Source of the DNA: an uncultured Erysipelotrichaceae bacterium
GTDB taxonomy: Bacteria; Bacillota_I; Bacilli_A; RF39; UBA660
Reading direction: 5' to 3'
DNA: 64,000 nucleotides
NCBI GenBank assembly: GCA_902764145.1
Contig: CACWUS010000002.1
Span: 1-64,000, forward strand
Made by a program: the position numbers and the translations under genes. The notes below the pieces were generated by a model. It worked only from the letters and a program-made list of their open reading frames with translations. It did not search any database and had not been told where the DNA came from. Shown one piece after another: positions 25,340 to 32,728 of the stretch. The stretch's first letter is position 1, and every line of letters begins with the position of its first letter.

Positions 25340-26806
25340 ATGAAAAATGGTTTAAAGTTTTTATTGTTATTCTCGATGTTAATAGTGATATATGGATGTA
25401 ATAGAAATAATGAGTCACCTCAGAAAAATGAAGATACTAAAATAATAAAGAATGTTGTTTTTGAAACTAATAGTGATAATTCTTTGGAAGAAATGAGTTA
25501 TTGTGAAAATTGTGACAATACAATTGTTGAACTACCAATTCCACAAAAAGAAGGATATGTTTTTGATGGATGGTATGCTGATGAAGAATTATCACAAAAA
25601 GTAGATGTAACTTCAAATAAAATAAATGATGCAGTATGGAAAAATGAAGAAACTATTTTATATGCAAAATGGAAAAACGAAAATGAATGTCCTGATGTGG
25701 ATGGAGTAGATTCAAAAACAATTAAGTTTAATACATTAGGTGGAAATAAAATAGAGGATCTTATTATATGCTTGTCATGTAGAAATCAAGATATTATATT
25801 ACCTGTACCAAAAAGAAAAGGTTATATATTTGATGGATGGTATACAGATCAATCACTTACAAAAAAAGTAGAAGTTGTTTCAAATGATTTAACAAATGTT
25901 GAATGGACAAAAGCAGGTTGTCATAATCATCAAACAACAATATATGCAAAATGGAAAAATGAAAAAGATTGTCCTGATATGGATGGAGTTAATAGTAGCG
26001 TTGTTATATTTGATACATTAGGTGGAGATAAAATAGAAAATCTAACAATATGTGTATCATGTCCAGCTAGAATGATAGAACTACCAGTACCAAAGAGAAA
26101 TGGTTATATATTTGATGGATGGTATTCAGACAAAACATTTACCAAAAAGGTTGAAGGTGGTTTAAATAGTATAACAAATGTTGAATGGACTAAAGTAGGT
26201 TGTTATAAAACACAAACAACAATATATGCAAAATGGAAAAACGAAAATGAATGTCCTGATGTGGACGGAGTAGATTCAAAAACAATTAAGTTTAATACAT
26301 TAGGTGGAAATAAAATAGAGGATCTTATTATATGCTTATCATGTAGAAATCAAGATATTATATTACCTGTACCAAAAAGAAATGGTTATATATTTGATGG
26401 ATGGTATACAGATCAATCACTTACAAAAAAAGTAGAAGTTGTTTCAAATGATTTAACAAATGTTGAATGGACAAAAGCAGGCTGTCATAATCATCAAACA
26501 ACAATATATGCAAAATGGAAAAATGAAAAAGATTGCCCTGATATGGATGGAGTTAATAGTAGCGTTGTTATATTTGATACATTAGGTGGAGATAAAATAG
26601 AAAATCTAACAATATGTGTATCATGCCCAGCTAGAATGATAGAACTACCAGTACCAAAGAGAAAAGGTTATATATTTGATGGCTGGTATTCAGACAAAAC
26701 ATTCACCAAAAAGGTTGAAGGCGGTTTAAATAGTATAACAAATGTTGAATGGGCTAAAGTAGGTTGTTATAAAACACAAACAACAATATATGCAAAATGG
26801 AAATAA
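25340..26806 (+). CDS. B-repeat lipoprotein with duplicated repeat pair
   Basis: 488 aa. The signal peptide ends in the lipobox IYGC (Cys20), so the protein should be anchored on the outer face of the membrane. Five InlB-type B-repeats follow; each has a CxxC pair (CENC, CLSC or CVSC) followed by 'LP.P....GY.FDGWY' and ends in 'YAKWK'. The last four form two nearly identical 188-residue units (about residues 113-300 and 301-488). GGTG lies 7 nt before the ATG. No catalytic domain is visible; binding or surface spacing is the likely role. Confidence 0.85.
   Translation: MKNGLKFLLLFSMLIVIYGCNRNNESPQKNEDTKIIKNVVFETNSDNSLEEMSYCENCDNTIVELPIPQKEGYVFDGWYADEELSQKVDVTSNKINDAVWKNEETILYAKWKNENECPDVDGVDSKTIKFNTLGGNKIEDLIICLSCRNQDIILPVPKRKGYIFDGWYTDQSLTKKVEVVSNDLTNVEWTKAGCHNHQTTIYAKWKNEKDCPDMDGVNSSVVIFDTLGGDKIENLTICVSCPARMIELPVPKRNGYIFDGWYSDKTFTKKVEGGLNSITNVEWTKVGCYKTQTTIYAKWKNENECPDVDGVDSKTIKFNTLGGNKIEDLIICLSCRNQDIILPVPKRNGYIFDGWYTDQSLTKKVEVVSNDLTNVEWTKAGCHNHQTTIYAKWKNEKDCPDMDGVNSSVVIFDTLGGDKIENLTICVSCPARMIELPVPKRKGYIFDGWYSDKTFTKKVEGGLNSITNVEWAKVGCYKTQTTIYAKWK
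25676..26803 (+). repeat. 564-bp near-identical tandem duplication inside the lipoprotein gene
   Basis: Copy 1 is 25676-26239 and copy 2 is 26240-26803. They differ at only a few positions (for example GTGGATGG/GTGGACGG, CTTGTCA/CTTATCA), which implies recent duplication or ongoing gene conversion. The period keeps the reading frame (188 codons). Confidence 0.9.
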
Positions 26807-26817
26807 TGACATATTAA

Positions 26818-26854
26818 AATATAAAAGTATTAAGTTCTTACTTTTATATTTTTT
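26818..26854 (+). terminator. Intrinsic terminator
   Basis: A 12-bp stem (AATATAAAAGTA / TACTTTTATATT) with a 9-nt loop and a following T-run ends the lipoprotein gene. Confidence 0.7.
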
Positions 26855-26880
26855 TATATAATGTTTTTATTAAATAAATA

Positions 26881-26909
26881 TGATATACTTGTATAGAAAG
26901 TAGGTAAAT
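26881..26909 (+). promoter_or_regulatory. Promoter and leader, twin of the one at 27888
   Basis: An extended -10 (TGATATACT) is followed by a leader with the AGTAGGT ribosome binding site. The whole 29-nt segment matches 27888-27916 except for one base, so two adjacent genes carry nearly the same expression signal. Confidence 0.7.
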
Positions 26910-27821
26910 ATGAAAAAAGTTATTATATTTTTGTTAATTATTTTATTTATATTAAGCCTTGTAGCATCTGGTGCTGGTTTTTATTACCATTATATTACTA
27001 GATATGTTACTTTTAAGGATGATAATGGAAGTGTTCTTCAAGAAATAAAACTAAAAAAAGGTGAAAAGGTAACTATGCCTGAAACACCAACTAAGCATAA
27101 TTGTGAATTTATAGAATGGAGAAAAGATGGTAAAACTTATAATTTTGATTCTATAGTTAATGAAAATGTTACTTTAGTTGCAGAATGGAAATATTTTTAT
27201 GATGTAAAATTTTTGGATGAAGATGAAAGTGAGTTAAGTCCATCTCAAACAATAGAAAAGGGTAACAAAGTAATTAAACCAGAAAACCCTTATAAAAAAG
27301 CAAGCGATTTCTTAGGATGGACAAAAGAGAATAATACTTTTGATTTTGATACTCCTATTACTGAAAACACTAGTTTAATTGCATCATGGCAAAAATATGA
27401 AAAATATGATTTACCTGTATATGGTTTTCATTGTGCTATATTGGAGCCAAATAGTTATGGTGGACATAGTTATAAAGATATTAAGAAAGTTTACAAAGGT
27501 TTAGAATTTATATGTTATATTGGTGCAGAAATAAGAGGGGATGTACACTATTTTAAAACTATATCATATCAACTTGATTATGGTAATGGATTAAAATTGG
27601 TAAAAGCACAAGACTCTGCAAAAGTAGAGGGTAATGTAAGAAAAATAATAGTAAATAATCCAAGCCCTGTTTATGATGGAATACAATATACTTTTAAGGT
27701 AAAAGATATATCTAATAAAGATGAATTATTTGTTGGAATTAAAGATTTTAAATTTACTGGTACAGATGATAAATTTTACTGTGCAGAAGATAGAATTATT
27801 AATGATTTAACAAAAGATTAA
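26910..27821 (+). CDS. Membrane-anchored protein with two B-repeats
   Basis: 303 aa. An N-terminal membrane helix (about 4-27) acts as an uncleaved anchor or signal. Two B-repeats follow ('YVTFKDDNGSVLQEIKLKKG...LVAEW' and 'YDVKFLDEDES...LIASW'). The last ~140 residues form a beta-rich domain ('LDYGNGLKLVKAQDSAKVEG') of unknown type, probably an Ig/cohesin-like fold. It is extracytoplasmic. It is a paralogue in style of the preceding lipoprotein but lacks the CxxC pairs. Confidence 0.75.
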   Translation: MKKVIIFLLIILFILSLVASGAGFYYHYITRYVTFKDDNGSVLQEIKLKKGEKVTMPETPTKHNCEFIEWRKDGKTYNFDSIVNENVTLVAEWKYFYDVKFLDEDESELSPSQTIEKGNKVIKPENPYKKASDFLGWTKENNTFDFDTPITENTSLIASWQKYEKYDLPVYGFHCAILEPNSYGGHSYKDIKKVYKGLEFICYIGAEIRGDVHYFKTISYQLDYGNGLKLVKAQDSAKVEGNVRKIIVNNPSPVYDGIQYTFKVKDISNKDELFVGIKDFKFTGTDDKFYCAEDRIINDLTKD

Positions 27822-27887
27822 AAATTGTCCTTTAATGGGACTTTTTATTTTAAAAAATAATTATATTATTCTATTTGATAATTAATG

Positions 27888-27916
27888 TGATATACTTATA
27901 TAGAAAGTAGGTAAAT
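27888..27916 (+). promoter_or_regulatory. Promoter and leader, twin of the one at 26881
   Basis: TGATATACT extended -10, then a leader with AGTAGGT 5-6 nt before the ATG. One base differs from the segment upstream of the preceding gene. Confidence 0.7.
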
Positions 27917-28564
27917 ATGAAAAATAAAAAAAATATTATCATTTCAGTAGTTTTAACTGTTTTATCAATTGTTTATACATATTTAGTAAAAGTTGTTGAT
28001 GTTAAAGAAATAGGTCCAAACAATAGTAGTGTTGGTTTTAGTACAATTAATGAGTTGTTTAAAAATTTGGTTGGTTCATCTAATACTATTTATAAAATAA
28101 GTGAAATATTTGGATATTTAATATTACTATTAGTATTAATATATGGATGCATTGGCTTATATCAATTAATTAAAAGAAAAAATTTGTTAAAAGTTGACAA
28201 AGAAATAATTATATTAGGATGTTTTTATGTTTTGATGATGATTGTTTATATATTCTTTGAAAAATGTGCTATTAATTATAGACCTATATTAATAGATGGT
28301 GAACTTGAAGCTTCATATCCTTCAAGCCATACAATACTATCATTATGCGTTGGTCTTAGTTCATTAATAATAAGCCAAAAGTATTTTAATAAAAAATATA
28401 TTAATACTATCAATATTATTACAATAGTATTAATGAGTTTAGTATTAATCACTAGAACATTATCAGGAGTACATTGGATTAGTGATATTATTGGTGGAGT
28501 TATAATTTCTCTCACATTAATTTCATATTTTAAAGTGGCATATTATTTTAAAAGAATTGAATAA
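27917..28564 (+). CDS. PAP2-family membrane phosphatase
   Basis: 215 aa with about five to six membrane helices. The three phosphatase motifs are visible: K-x5-RP ('KCAINYRP'), 'YPSSH' and R-x5-H-x3-D ('RTLSGVHWISD'). Members dephosphorylate lipid phosphates such as undecaprenyl pyrophosphate or phosphatidate at the outer face of the membrane. The exact substrate cannot be told. Confidence 0.88.
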   Translation: MKNKKNIIISVVLTVLSIVYTYLVKVVDVKEIGPNNSSVGFSTINELFKNLVGSSNTIYKISEIFGYLILLLVLIYGCIGLYQLIKRKNLLKVDKEIIILGCFYVLMMIVYIFFEKCAINYRPILIDGELEASYPSSHTILSLCVGLSSLIISQKYFNKKYINTINIITIVLMSLVLITRTLSGVHWISDIIGGVIISLTLISYFKVAYYFKRIE

Positions 28565-28605
28565 AATTAATTTTTTATGATATATTTATTATAGGAGGTA
28601 GTGAA

Positions 28606-28845
28606 ATGATTAATTTTTTAATTTCTTTAGTAATAGGAGCAATTTCTGGATGGTTAGCAGGAATTCTTATGGGCACTAAGGGTGGATTAATTAGAAACAT
28701 TATTCTAGGTGTACTTGGAGGACTTGTTGGTGGATATGTGTTAGGATTACTTGGAGTTAGTTTTGCAGGTTACATTGGAACAATTATTCAATCTGTTATT
28801 GGTGCTTGTTTATTAGTTTTTGTTGCAAGATTAATTTTTAAATAA
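28606..28845 (+). CDS. GlsB/YeaQ/YmgE family membrane protein
   Basis: 79 aa, glycine-rich, three membrane helices ('GAISGWLAGILMGTKGGLIRNI', 'GGLVGGYVLGLLGV'). This small family (transglycosylase-associated by old annotation) has no proven enzymatic role and is often stress-linked. AGGAGG precedes the ATG. Confidence 0.88.
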   Translation: MINFLISLVIGAISGWLAGILMGTKGGLIRNIILGVLGGLVGGYVLGLLGVSFAGYIGTIIQSVIGACLLVFVARLIFK

Positions 28846-28868
28846 ATTCCTTTTGGAATTTTTTTTTA
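28844..28868 (+). terminator. Intrinsic terminator
   Basis: AAATTCC / GGAATTT stem with a TTTT loop and a long T-run. Confidence 0.8.
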
Positions 28869-28912
28869 CATAATTATTTTATTTTTGTAAATAATAATAG
28901 CAGGAGGATAAT

Positions 28913-29104
28913 ATGACACAAAAAGAATTATTATACTTAGAAGATGCTATTGGCCATGAAAATAATATAATTATGATATGCGAAAATAATATTGATATAA
29001 TTAGCAATCCAGAAATAGCATCTTTTATGAAAGACGAAATAAAAAAACATGTTAGTATGAAAGAAAAATTATTAAGTTTTTTGGAGGATAAAAAAGATGA
29101 ATGA
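28913..29104 (+). CDS. Small helical partner of a CotF-like protein
   Basis: 63 aa, a predicted helical hairpin with no membrane segment. In clostridia a short helical protein of this kind is often encoded just before a CotF-domain spore coat protein. AGGAGG precedes the ATG. It overlaps the next gene by 8 bp. The pairing supports a spore coat or coat-like role, but the sequence alone is not diagnostic. Confidence 0.55.
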   Translation: MTQKELLYLEDAIGHENNIIMICENNIDIISNPEIASFMKDEIKKHVSMKEKLLSFLEDKKDE

Positions 29105-29348
29105 TTGCTTATATTTAGATAATTATTTAATGATTTTAAAAAGTACTGTTGAAGTATATGTTCATGGAACATTAGAAAGCTCAAATGAAGATGTTCGAAA
29201 ACTTTTAAAAAAAGGGTTAGATGAAACATTAAAACATCAAGCAAATACATATGATACTATGTGTGAGTATGGATGGTATGATGTTGAAAATGTAAAAAAT
29301 AATATAATTGAAAATACATTTAAAAATGTAGAAAAAAAGAATTGTTAA
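29097..29348 (+). CDS. CotF-like spore coat protein
   Basis: 83 aa, matching the CotF domain ('YLDNYLMILKSTVEVYVHGT', 'LKKGLDETLKHQANTYDTM', 'YGWYDVE'). The domain is a ferritin-like helical bundle found in spore coat proteins. GGAGG lies upstream within the preceding gene. It is one of several sporulation-type genes in the window. Confidence 0.7.
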   Translation: MNDCLYLDNYLMILKSTVEVYVHGTLESSNEDVRKLLKKGLDETLKHQANTYDTMCEYGWYDVENVKNNIIENTFKNVEKKNC

Positions 29349-29369
29349 TAGACTTTTAGTCTATTTTTA
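29347..29369 (+). terminator. Intrinsic terminator
   Basis: AATAGAC / GTCTATT stem with a TTTTA loop and a T-rich tail, overlapping the stop codon of the CotF-like gene. Confidence 0.7.
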
Positions 29370-29393
29370 TTTATAATGAATTTAGGTGATATT

Positions 29394-29642
29394 ATGAATA
29401 AAAGCGAATTAATTAAAGCATTATCTTCTAAAATAGGATATAGTGTTGAAGATACAACCAGAATTAATGATGTTCTTGAAGAAAATTTTATAATAGGAAA
29501 GAAAAATAAAGAGAAAATTATTTCAAGATTAATGGAAGTAATTAAAATTGATGAAGTAGAAGCAAATAGAATATATAATTCTTTTGCAGAATTACTAAAA
29601 GATGGGCTTATTGATAAATTAAAACATCCATTTGGAAAATAA
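29394..29642 (+). CDS. Small helical protein, 82 aa, weakly HU-like at the N-terminus
   Basis: The first residues (MNKSELIKALSSKIGYS) look like an HU-type DNA-binding protein, but the arm and beta region of HU are absent. The second half (KEKIISRLMEVIKIDEVEANRIY) repeats the same helical pattern. The family is uncertain. I start at the ATG at 29394, with AGGTG 5-6 nt upstream. Confidence 0.55.
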   Translation: MNKSELIKALSSKIGYSVEDTTRINDVLEENFIIGKKNKEKIISRLMEVIKIDEVEANRIYNSFAELLKDGLIDKLKHPFGK

Positions 29643-29645
29643 ATT

Positions 29646-29677
29646 AAAGATAGTTATAAAAATAACTATCTTTTTTT
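29646..29677 (+). terminator. Intrinsic terminator
   Basis: A perfect 12-bp stem (AAAGATAGTTAT / ATAACTATCTTT) with an AAAA loop and a T-run. Confidence 0.8.
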
Positions 29678-29719
29678 AATTAGTATATGCTAAAATTATA
29701 TATAGGGAGGATTTGTGTT

Positions 29720-30589
29720 ATGGCAAAAGCAAAAGAAGTTTCAAAGAAAGAAAAAGTTGATGTAGATCTAACTGGTATTAAAGATGAATTAAAAGAATAT
29801 GTAGATTTACAAATTAAAAAAGGATTTAATGAAGAATTAGAAAAGGCAAATAAAAGACTAATTAGAGAGAAAAATAAAAAAATTATTTTTAAAAATATTA
29901 CAATTATTATTTTATTAGCATTAGTATGTTTTTTATTATTCTTATTATATAAAGCTAATTATTTTAATAAATATTTTACTAATGATAATGTGGTTAGTGA
30001 AAATGTAGTAGAGAAAACTGAAAAAGAGAAAGTTGAAGAAAAAGAAGAAGTAACATTACAGACATTAATTAATCAATATTCTTATTTACTTGATAATATT
30101 TATATAGATGAAAATAGTATTTATATTAGTGACTATTATAATGGAAAATTAACTAATGAAATCAAAAGTTATATAGCATTAAATAATCTTGGCAGTGAAC
30201 ATATAGATAATGTTGAAGATTATAATATGTTTAGTGAAGATAATTTTAAAGAAACATATTTAAAAATATTTAATGATTTTGAAAATGTAAGTTTTGATTA
30301 TAATGGCAATAAAATAAGATATTTAAGTATGATGAATTCATATATATCAAATGCTTTAATTACTAATAATGGAACTAACATAAAAAGAGAAATTGTTGAT
30401 ATAAAAGTAGGAGACAATATAGTTATTACAACAGTAGAAGGATTAGTAATAGATAATAAATTATATAATATTACAGATAATGCTGAAATATTAGATTATA
30501 ACAATGAGGATTTAAATAAATATAAAAATGTATTAAATAAAGTTGTTTATACATTTAAGGATGGAAAACTAATTAATATTGGAAAATAG
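29720..30589 (+). CDS. Membrane protein with an extracytoplasmic domain, unknown
   Basis: 289 aa: a charged cytoplasmic N-terminus with a coiled-coil stretch (about 1-50), one membrane helix (about 55-78), then an acidic linker and a globular domain. The C-terminal part ('IKVGDNIVITTVEGLVIDNKLYNI') is beta-rich. No family recognised. GGGAGG lies 9 nt before the ATG at 29720; an in-frame ATG at 29687 has none. Probably an envelope protein. Confidence 0.65.
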   Translation: MAKAKEVSKKEKVDVDLTGIKDELKEYVDLQIKKGFNEELEKANKRLIREKNKKIIFKNITIIILLALVCFLLFLLYKANYFNKYFTNDNVVSENVVEKTEKEKVEEKEEVTLQTLINQYSYLLDNIYIDENSIYISDYYNGKLTNEIKSYIALNNLGSEHIDNVEDYNMFSEDNFKETYLKIFNDFENVSFDYNGNKIRYLSMMNSYISNALITNNGTNIKREIVDIKVGDNIVITTVEGLVIDNKLYNITDNAEILDYNNEDLNKYKNVLNKVVYTFKDGKLINIGK

Positions 30590-30602
30590 GTGAAGAGGTA
30601 AA

Positions 30603-31193
30603 ATGAATAAATTAAAAACAAAAGAAATTGTATTATCAGGGGTATTAATTATATTGGGAGTATGTTTAATAATATATGCTGACAAAGTAACAAGCGCATT
30701 ATCAATAATGATTGGTGTTGCATTAATTGTTATGGGTTTAATTAACGCAGTAAGTTATTTTAAAGAAACTAAAAGTAGTGCAAGTTTAATTCTTGGAACA
30801 GTTGAAATGGCTATAGGTATATTTTTGATAGTTAAATCATCATTTTTAAAAGAGTTTATTTCATTTATAATTGGTGTGTATATTTTACTTTCAAGTATTT
30901 CAAAATTAGTTGAAGCAATAGATATACAAAAAGAAACAGGAATTAGTCAAAAAAGATCAATACTTTTATCAGCAGTTGGAATGGGAATTGCAATTCTATG
31001 TGGAATAGGTAAATTGATTGTTCCAGATATGTTTTTAAAATTAATTGGGTTATTAATTTTATTATATGGAGTAATTAATATTGTAAATTTATTTATCTTA
31101 AATAAAAATAAAAAAGAAAATAACTTAGTTGAAGTAAGAGAAGTAAAAGTAATAGAAGAAAAAACTGATAAAAAAAGTGATTTACAAAAATAA
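30603..31193 (+). CDS. DUF308 (HdeD-like) membrane protein
   Basis: 196 aa with about six membrane helices in hairpins ('LSGVLIILGVCLIIYADKV', 'GVALIVMGLINAVSYF', 'IGVYILLSSISKLVEAIDI'). The repeating glycine-rich helix pairs are typical of DUF308/HdeD. The C-terminus is a charged cytoplasmic tail. The function of the family is uncertain. AGAGG precedes the ATG, 13 nt after the previous gene. Confidence 0.8.
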   Translation: MNKLKTKEIVLSGVLIILGVCLIIYADKVTSALSIMIGVALIVMGLINAVSYFKETKSSASLILGTVEMAIGIFLIVKSSFLKEFISFIIGVYILLSSISKLVEAIDIQKETGISQKRSILLSAVGMGIAILCGIGKLIVPDMFLKLIGLLILLYGVINIVNLFILNKNKKENNLVEVREVKVIEEKTDKKSDLQK

Positions 31194-31201
31194 TGACAAG
31201 C

Positions 31202-31248
31202 AACAAATTATAATAATATTATGAAAAAATATTGTGTTATAATTTGTT
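31202..31248 (+). promoter_or_regulatory. 12-bp inverted repeat over an extended -10 promoter
   Basis: AACAAATTATAA (31202-31213) is matched by TTATAATTTGTT (31237-31248). The right arm covers the extended -10 TGTTATAAT of the downstream gene. There is no T-run after it, so it is more like an operator or mRNA stem than a terminator. Confidence 0.5.
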
Positions 31249-31263
31249 TAAAGTAGGTGGATT

Positions 31264-31740
31264 ATGACAAAAGATGCAAAATCAACAGTTATCTCTTGGT
31301 TAACAGTATTAATAGTTTTAGGTGTATGTATTTATGCAATTATGAATATAGTTGAAAATCATAAAATTGAGGCAGCTGCTAAGGTAGCTGAAAGCGTTGG
31401 TGATTTAGGTACAATAAAAGTAAGCATTAATGGAAAAACATATGATGCTAAAATTGAATCAAACAATACGGCAAAAGAATTTTTAGACATTTTACCATTG
31501 TCTCTTAGTATGACTGATTCTGAAGGTAATAGAAAATATAGTTATATGTATTCAGGACTAAATACAAATACTTTAAAAATAAAAGATATGCAAGCAGGAG
31601 ATATAGCTCTATCTGGAAATAGTACAGTTGTTGTATTTTATAAATCAACTAAATCTAGTGGAAAGTTTATTAAAATAGGGCATATAGATGGATTACCTGA
31701 TTTAGGAAATGGATCAGCTTCCGTTTCATTTACAAAATAG
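31264..31740 (+). CDS. Membrane-anchored cyclophilin-like fold protein
   Basis: 158 aa. An N-terminal membrane helix (about 10-27) is followed by a domain of ~110 residues with the features of cyclophilin-like fold proteins ('IKVSINGKTYDAKIESNNTAKEFLDILPLSL', 'GDIALSGNSTVVVFY', 'IGHIDGLPDL'). Peptidyl-prolyl isomerase activity is not implied for this family. It is likely extracytoplasmic. AGGTGG precedes the ATG. Confidence 0.75.
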   Translation: MTKDAKSTVISWLTVLIVLGVCIYAIMNIVENHKIEAAAKVAESVGDLGTIKVSINGKTYDAKIESNNTAKEFLDILPLSLSMTDSEGNRKYSYMYSGLNTNTLKIKDMQAGDIALSGNSTVVVFYKSTKSSGKFIKIGHIDGLPDLGNGSASVSFTK

Positions 31741-31761
31741 CCTTTAAAAAAGGCTTTTTTT
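31739..31761 (+). terminator. Intrinsic terminator
   Basis: AGCCTTT / AAAGGCT stem with an AAA loop and TTTTTT, overlapping the stop codon. Confidence 0.85.
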
Positions 31762-31774
31762 CTTAGGAGGTAAA

Positions 31775-32659
31775 ATGAAAAAAGAATTTTTTAAAATTAA
31801 ATCAAATTGTGATGGTTTAGAATTAGATGTTGCGTTATTTATTCCTAAAGAAATAAAAGGAATTGTACAATTATCACATGGAATGGTCGAACATAAGGAA
31901 TATTATTATGATTTTATGAAATATTTAGTAGATAACGGATTTGCATGTATAATTAATGACCATAGAGGTCATGGTAAGAGCGTAAAAAGTGAAAGGGATT
32001 TAGGATATTTATATGATGAAACCTCAGATTATTTAGTAGAAGATTTGCATCAAATAACAAAATATATAAAAGAAAAATATCCAAATAAAAAAATAATATT
32101 ATTTGGTCATAGTATGGGTTCATTAATAGTAAGAAAGTATTTAAAAAAATATGATTATGAAATAGATAAATTAATAGTTTGTGGCTCACCAAGTATAAAT
32201 AAAATGTCTAAGATTGGTCTTATATTATCCAAAATAATAAAGTTAATTAAAGGTGACAGACATAGGAGTAATATATTAAATAATCTTGCATTATCAAATG
32301 ATAGAACAAATTCTTGGTTGTCAAATAACAAAGAATATATAAATAAGTATAGTCATGATAAATTATGTGGATATGTATTTACTACAAATGGTTTTATAAA
32401 TTTAACTAATTTGATGGTTGATGTTTATTCTAGAAAAAATTGGATTTTAAAAAACAAAAATTTACCTATATTTTTTATTGCAGGTAAAGAAGATATTATT
32501 ATTAAAAATGAAAAGATGTGGATGAAAAGTATTAATTTTTTAACTAGTATTGGTTATAAAAATATTAAATATAAATTATATGATAAAATGAAACATGCTA
32601 TATTGTTTGAAGAAGATAATGAAGTTGTTTTAAGAGATATAATTGATTTTATAAAGTGA
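31775..32659 (+). CDS. Alpha/beta hydrolase, monoacylglycerol lipase / lysophospholipase type
   Basis: 294 aa. The oxyanion segment 'VQLSHGMVEH', 'DHRGHGKS' and the nucleophile elbow GHSMG (Ser113) are the hallmarks of the serine aminopeptidase S33-type lipases. The acid is likely the Asp in 'AGKEDII' and the base the His in 'MKHAILFE'. No signal peptide. A strong AGGAGG stands 5-6 nt before the ATG. Confidence 0.88.
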   Translation: MKKEFFKIKSNCDGLELDVALFIPKEIKGIVQLSHGMVEHKEYYYDFMKYLVDNGFACIINDHRGHGKSVKSERDLGYLYDETSDYLVEDLHQITKYIKEKYPNKKIILFGHSMGSLIVRKYLKKYDYEIDKLIVCGSPSINKMSKIGLILSKIIKLIKGDRHRSNILNNLALSNDRTNSWLSNNKEYINKYSHDKLCGYVFTTNGFINLTNLMVDVYSRKNWILKNKNLPIFFIAGKEDIIIKNEKMWMKSINFLTSIGYKNIKYKLYDKMKHAILFEEDNEVVLRDIIDFIK

Positions 32660-32728
32660 TATTTTTATATTTTTATAGATTATTGAGATATTTTATGTTA
32701 AAATACATATGATTTAAGGAGGAATAGC

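Noticed and set aside
25676-26803. Regular repeats that might suggest a CRISPR array
   Set aside because: The repeats are 564 bp long, in frame and coding for B-repeat domains; no short repeat-spacer pattern is present anywhere in the window.
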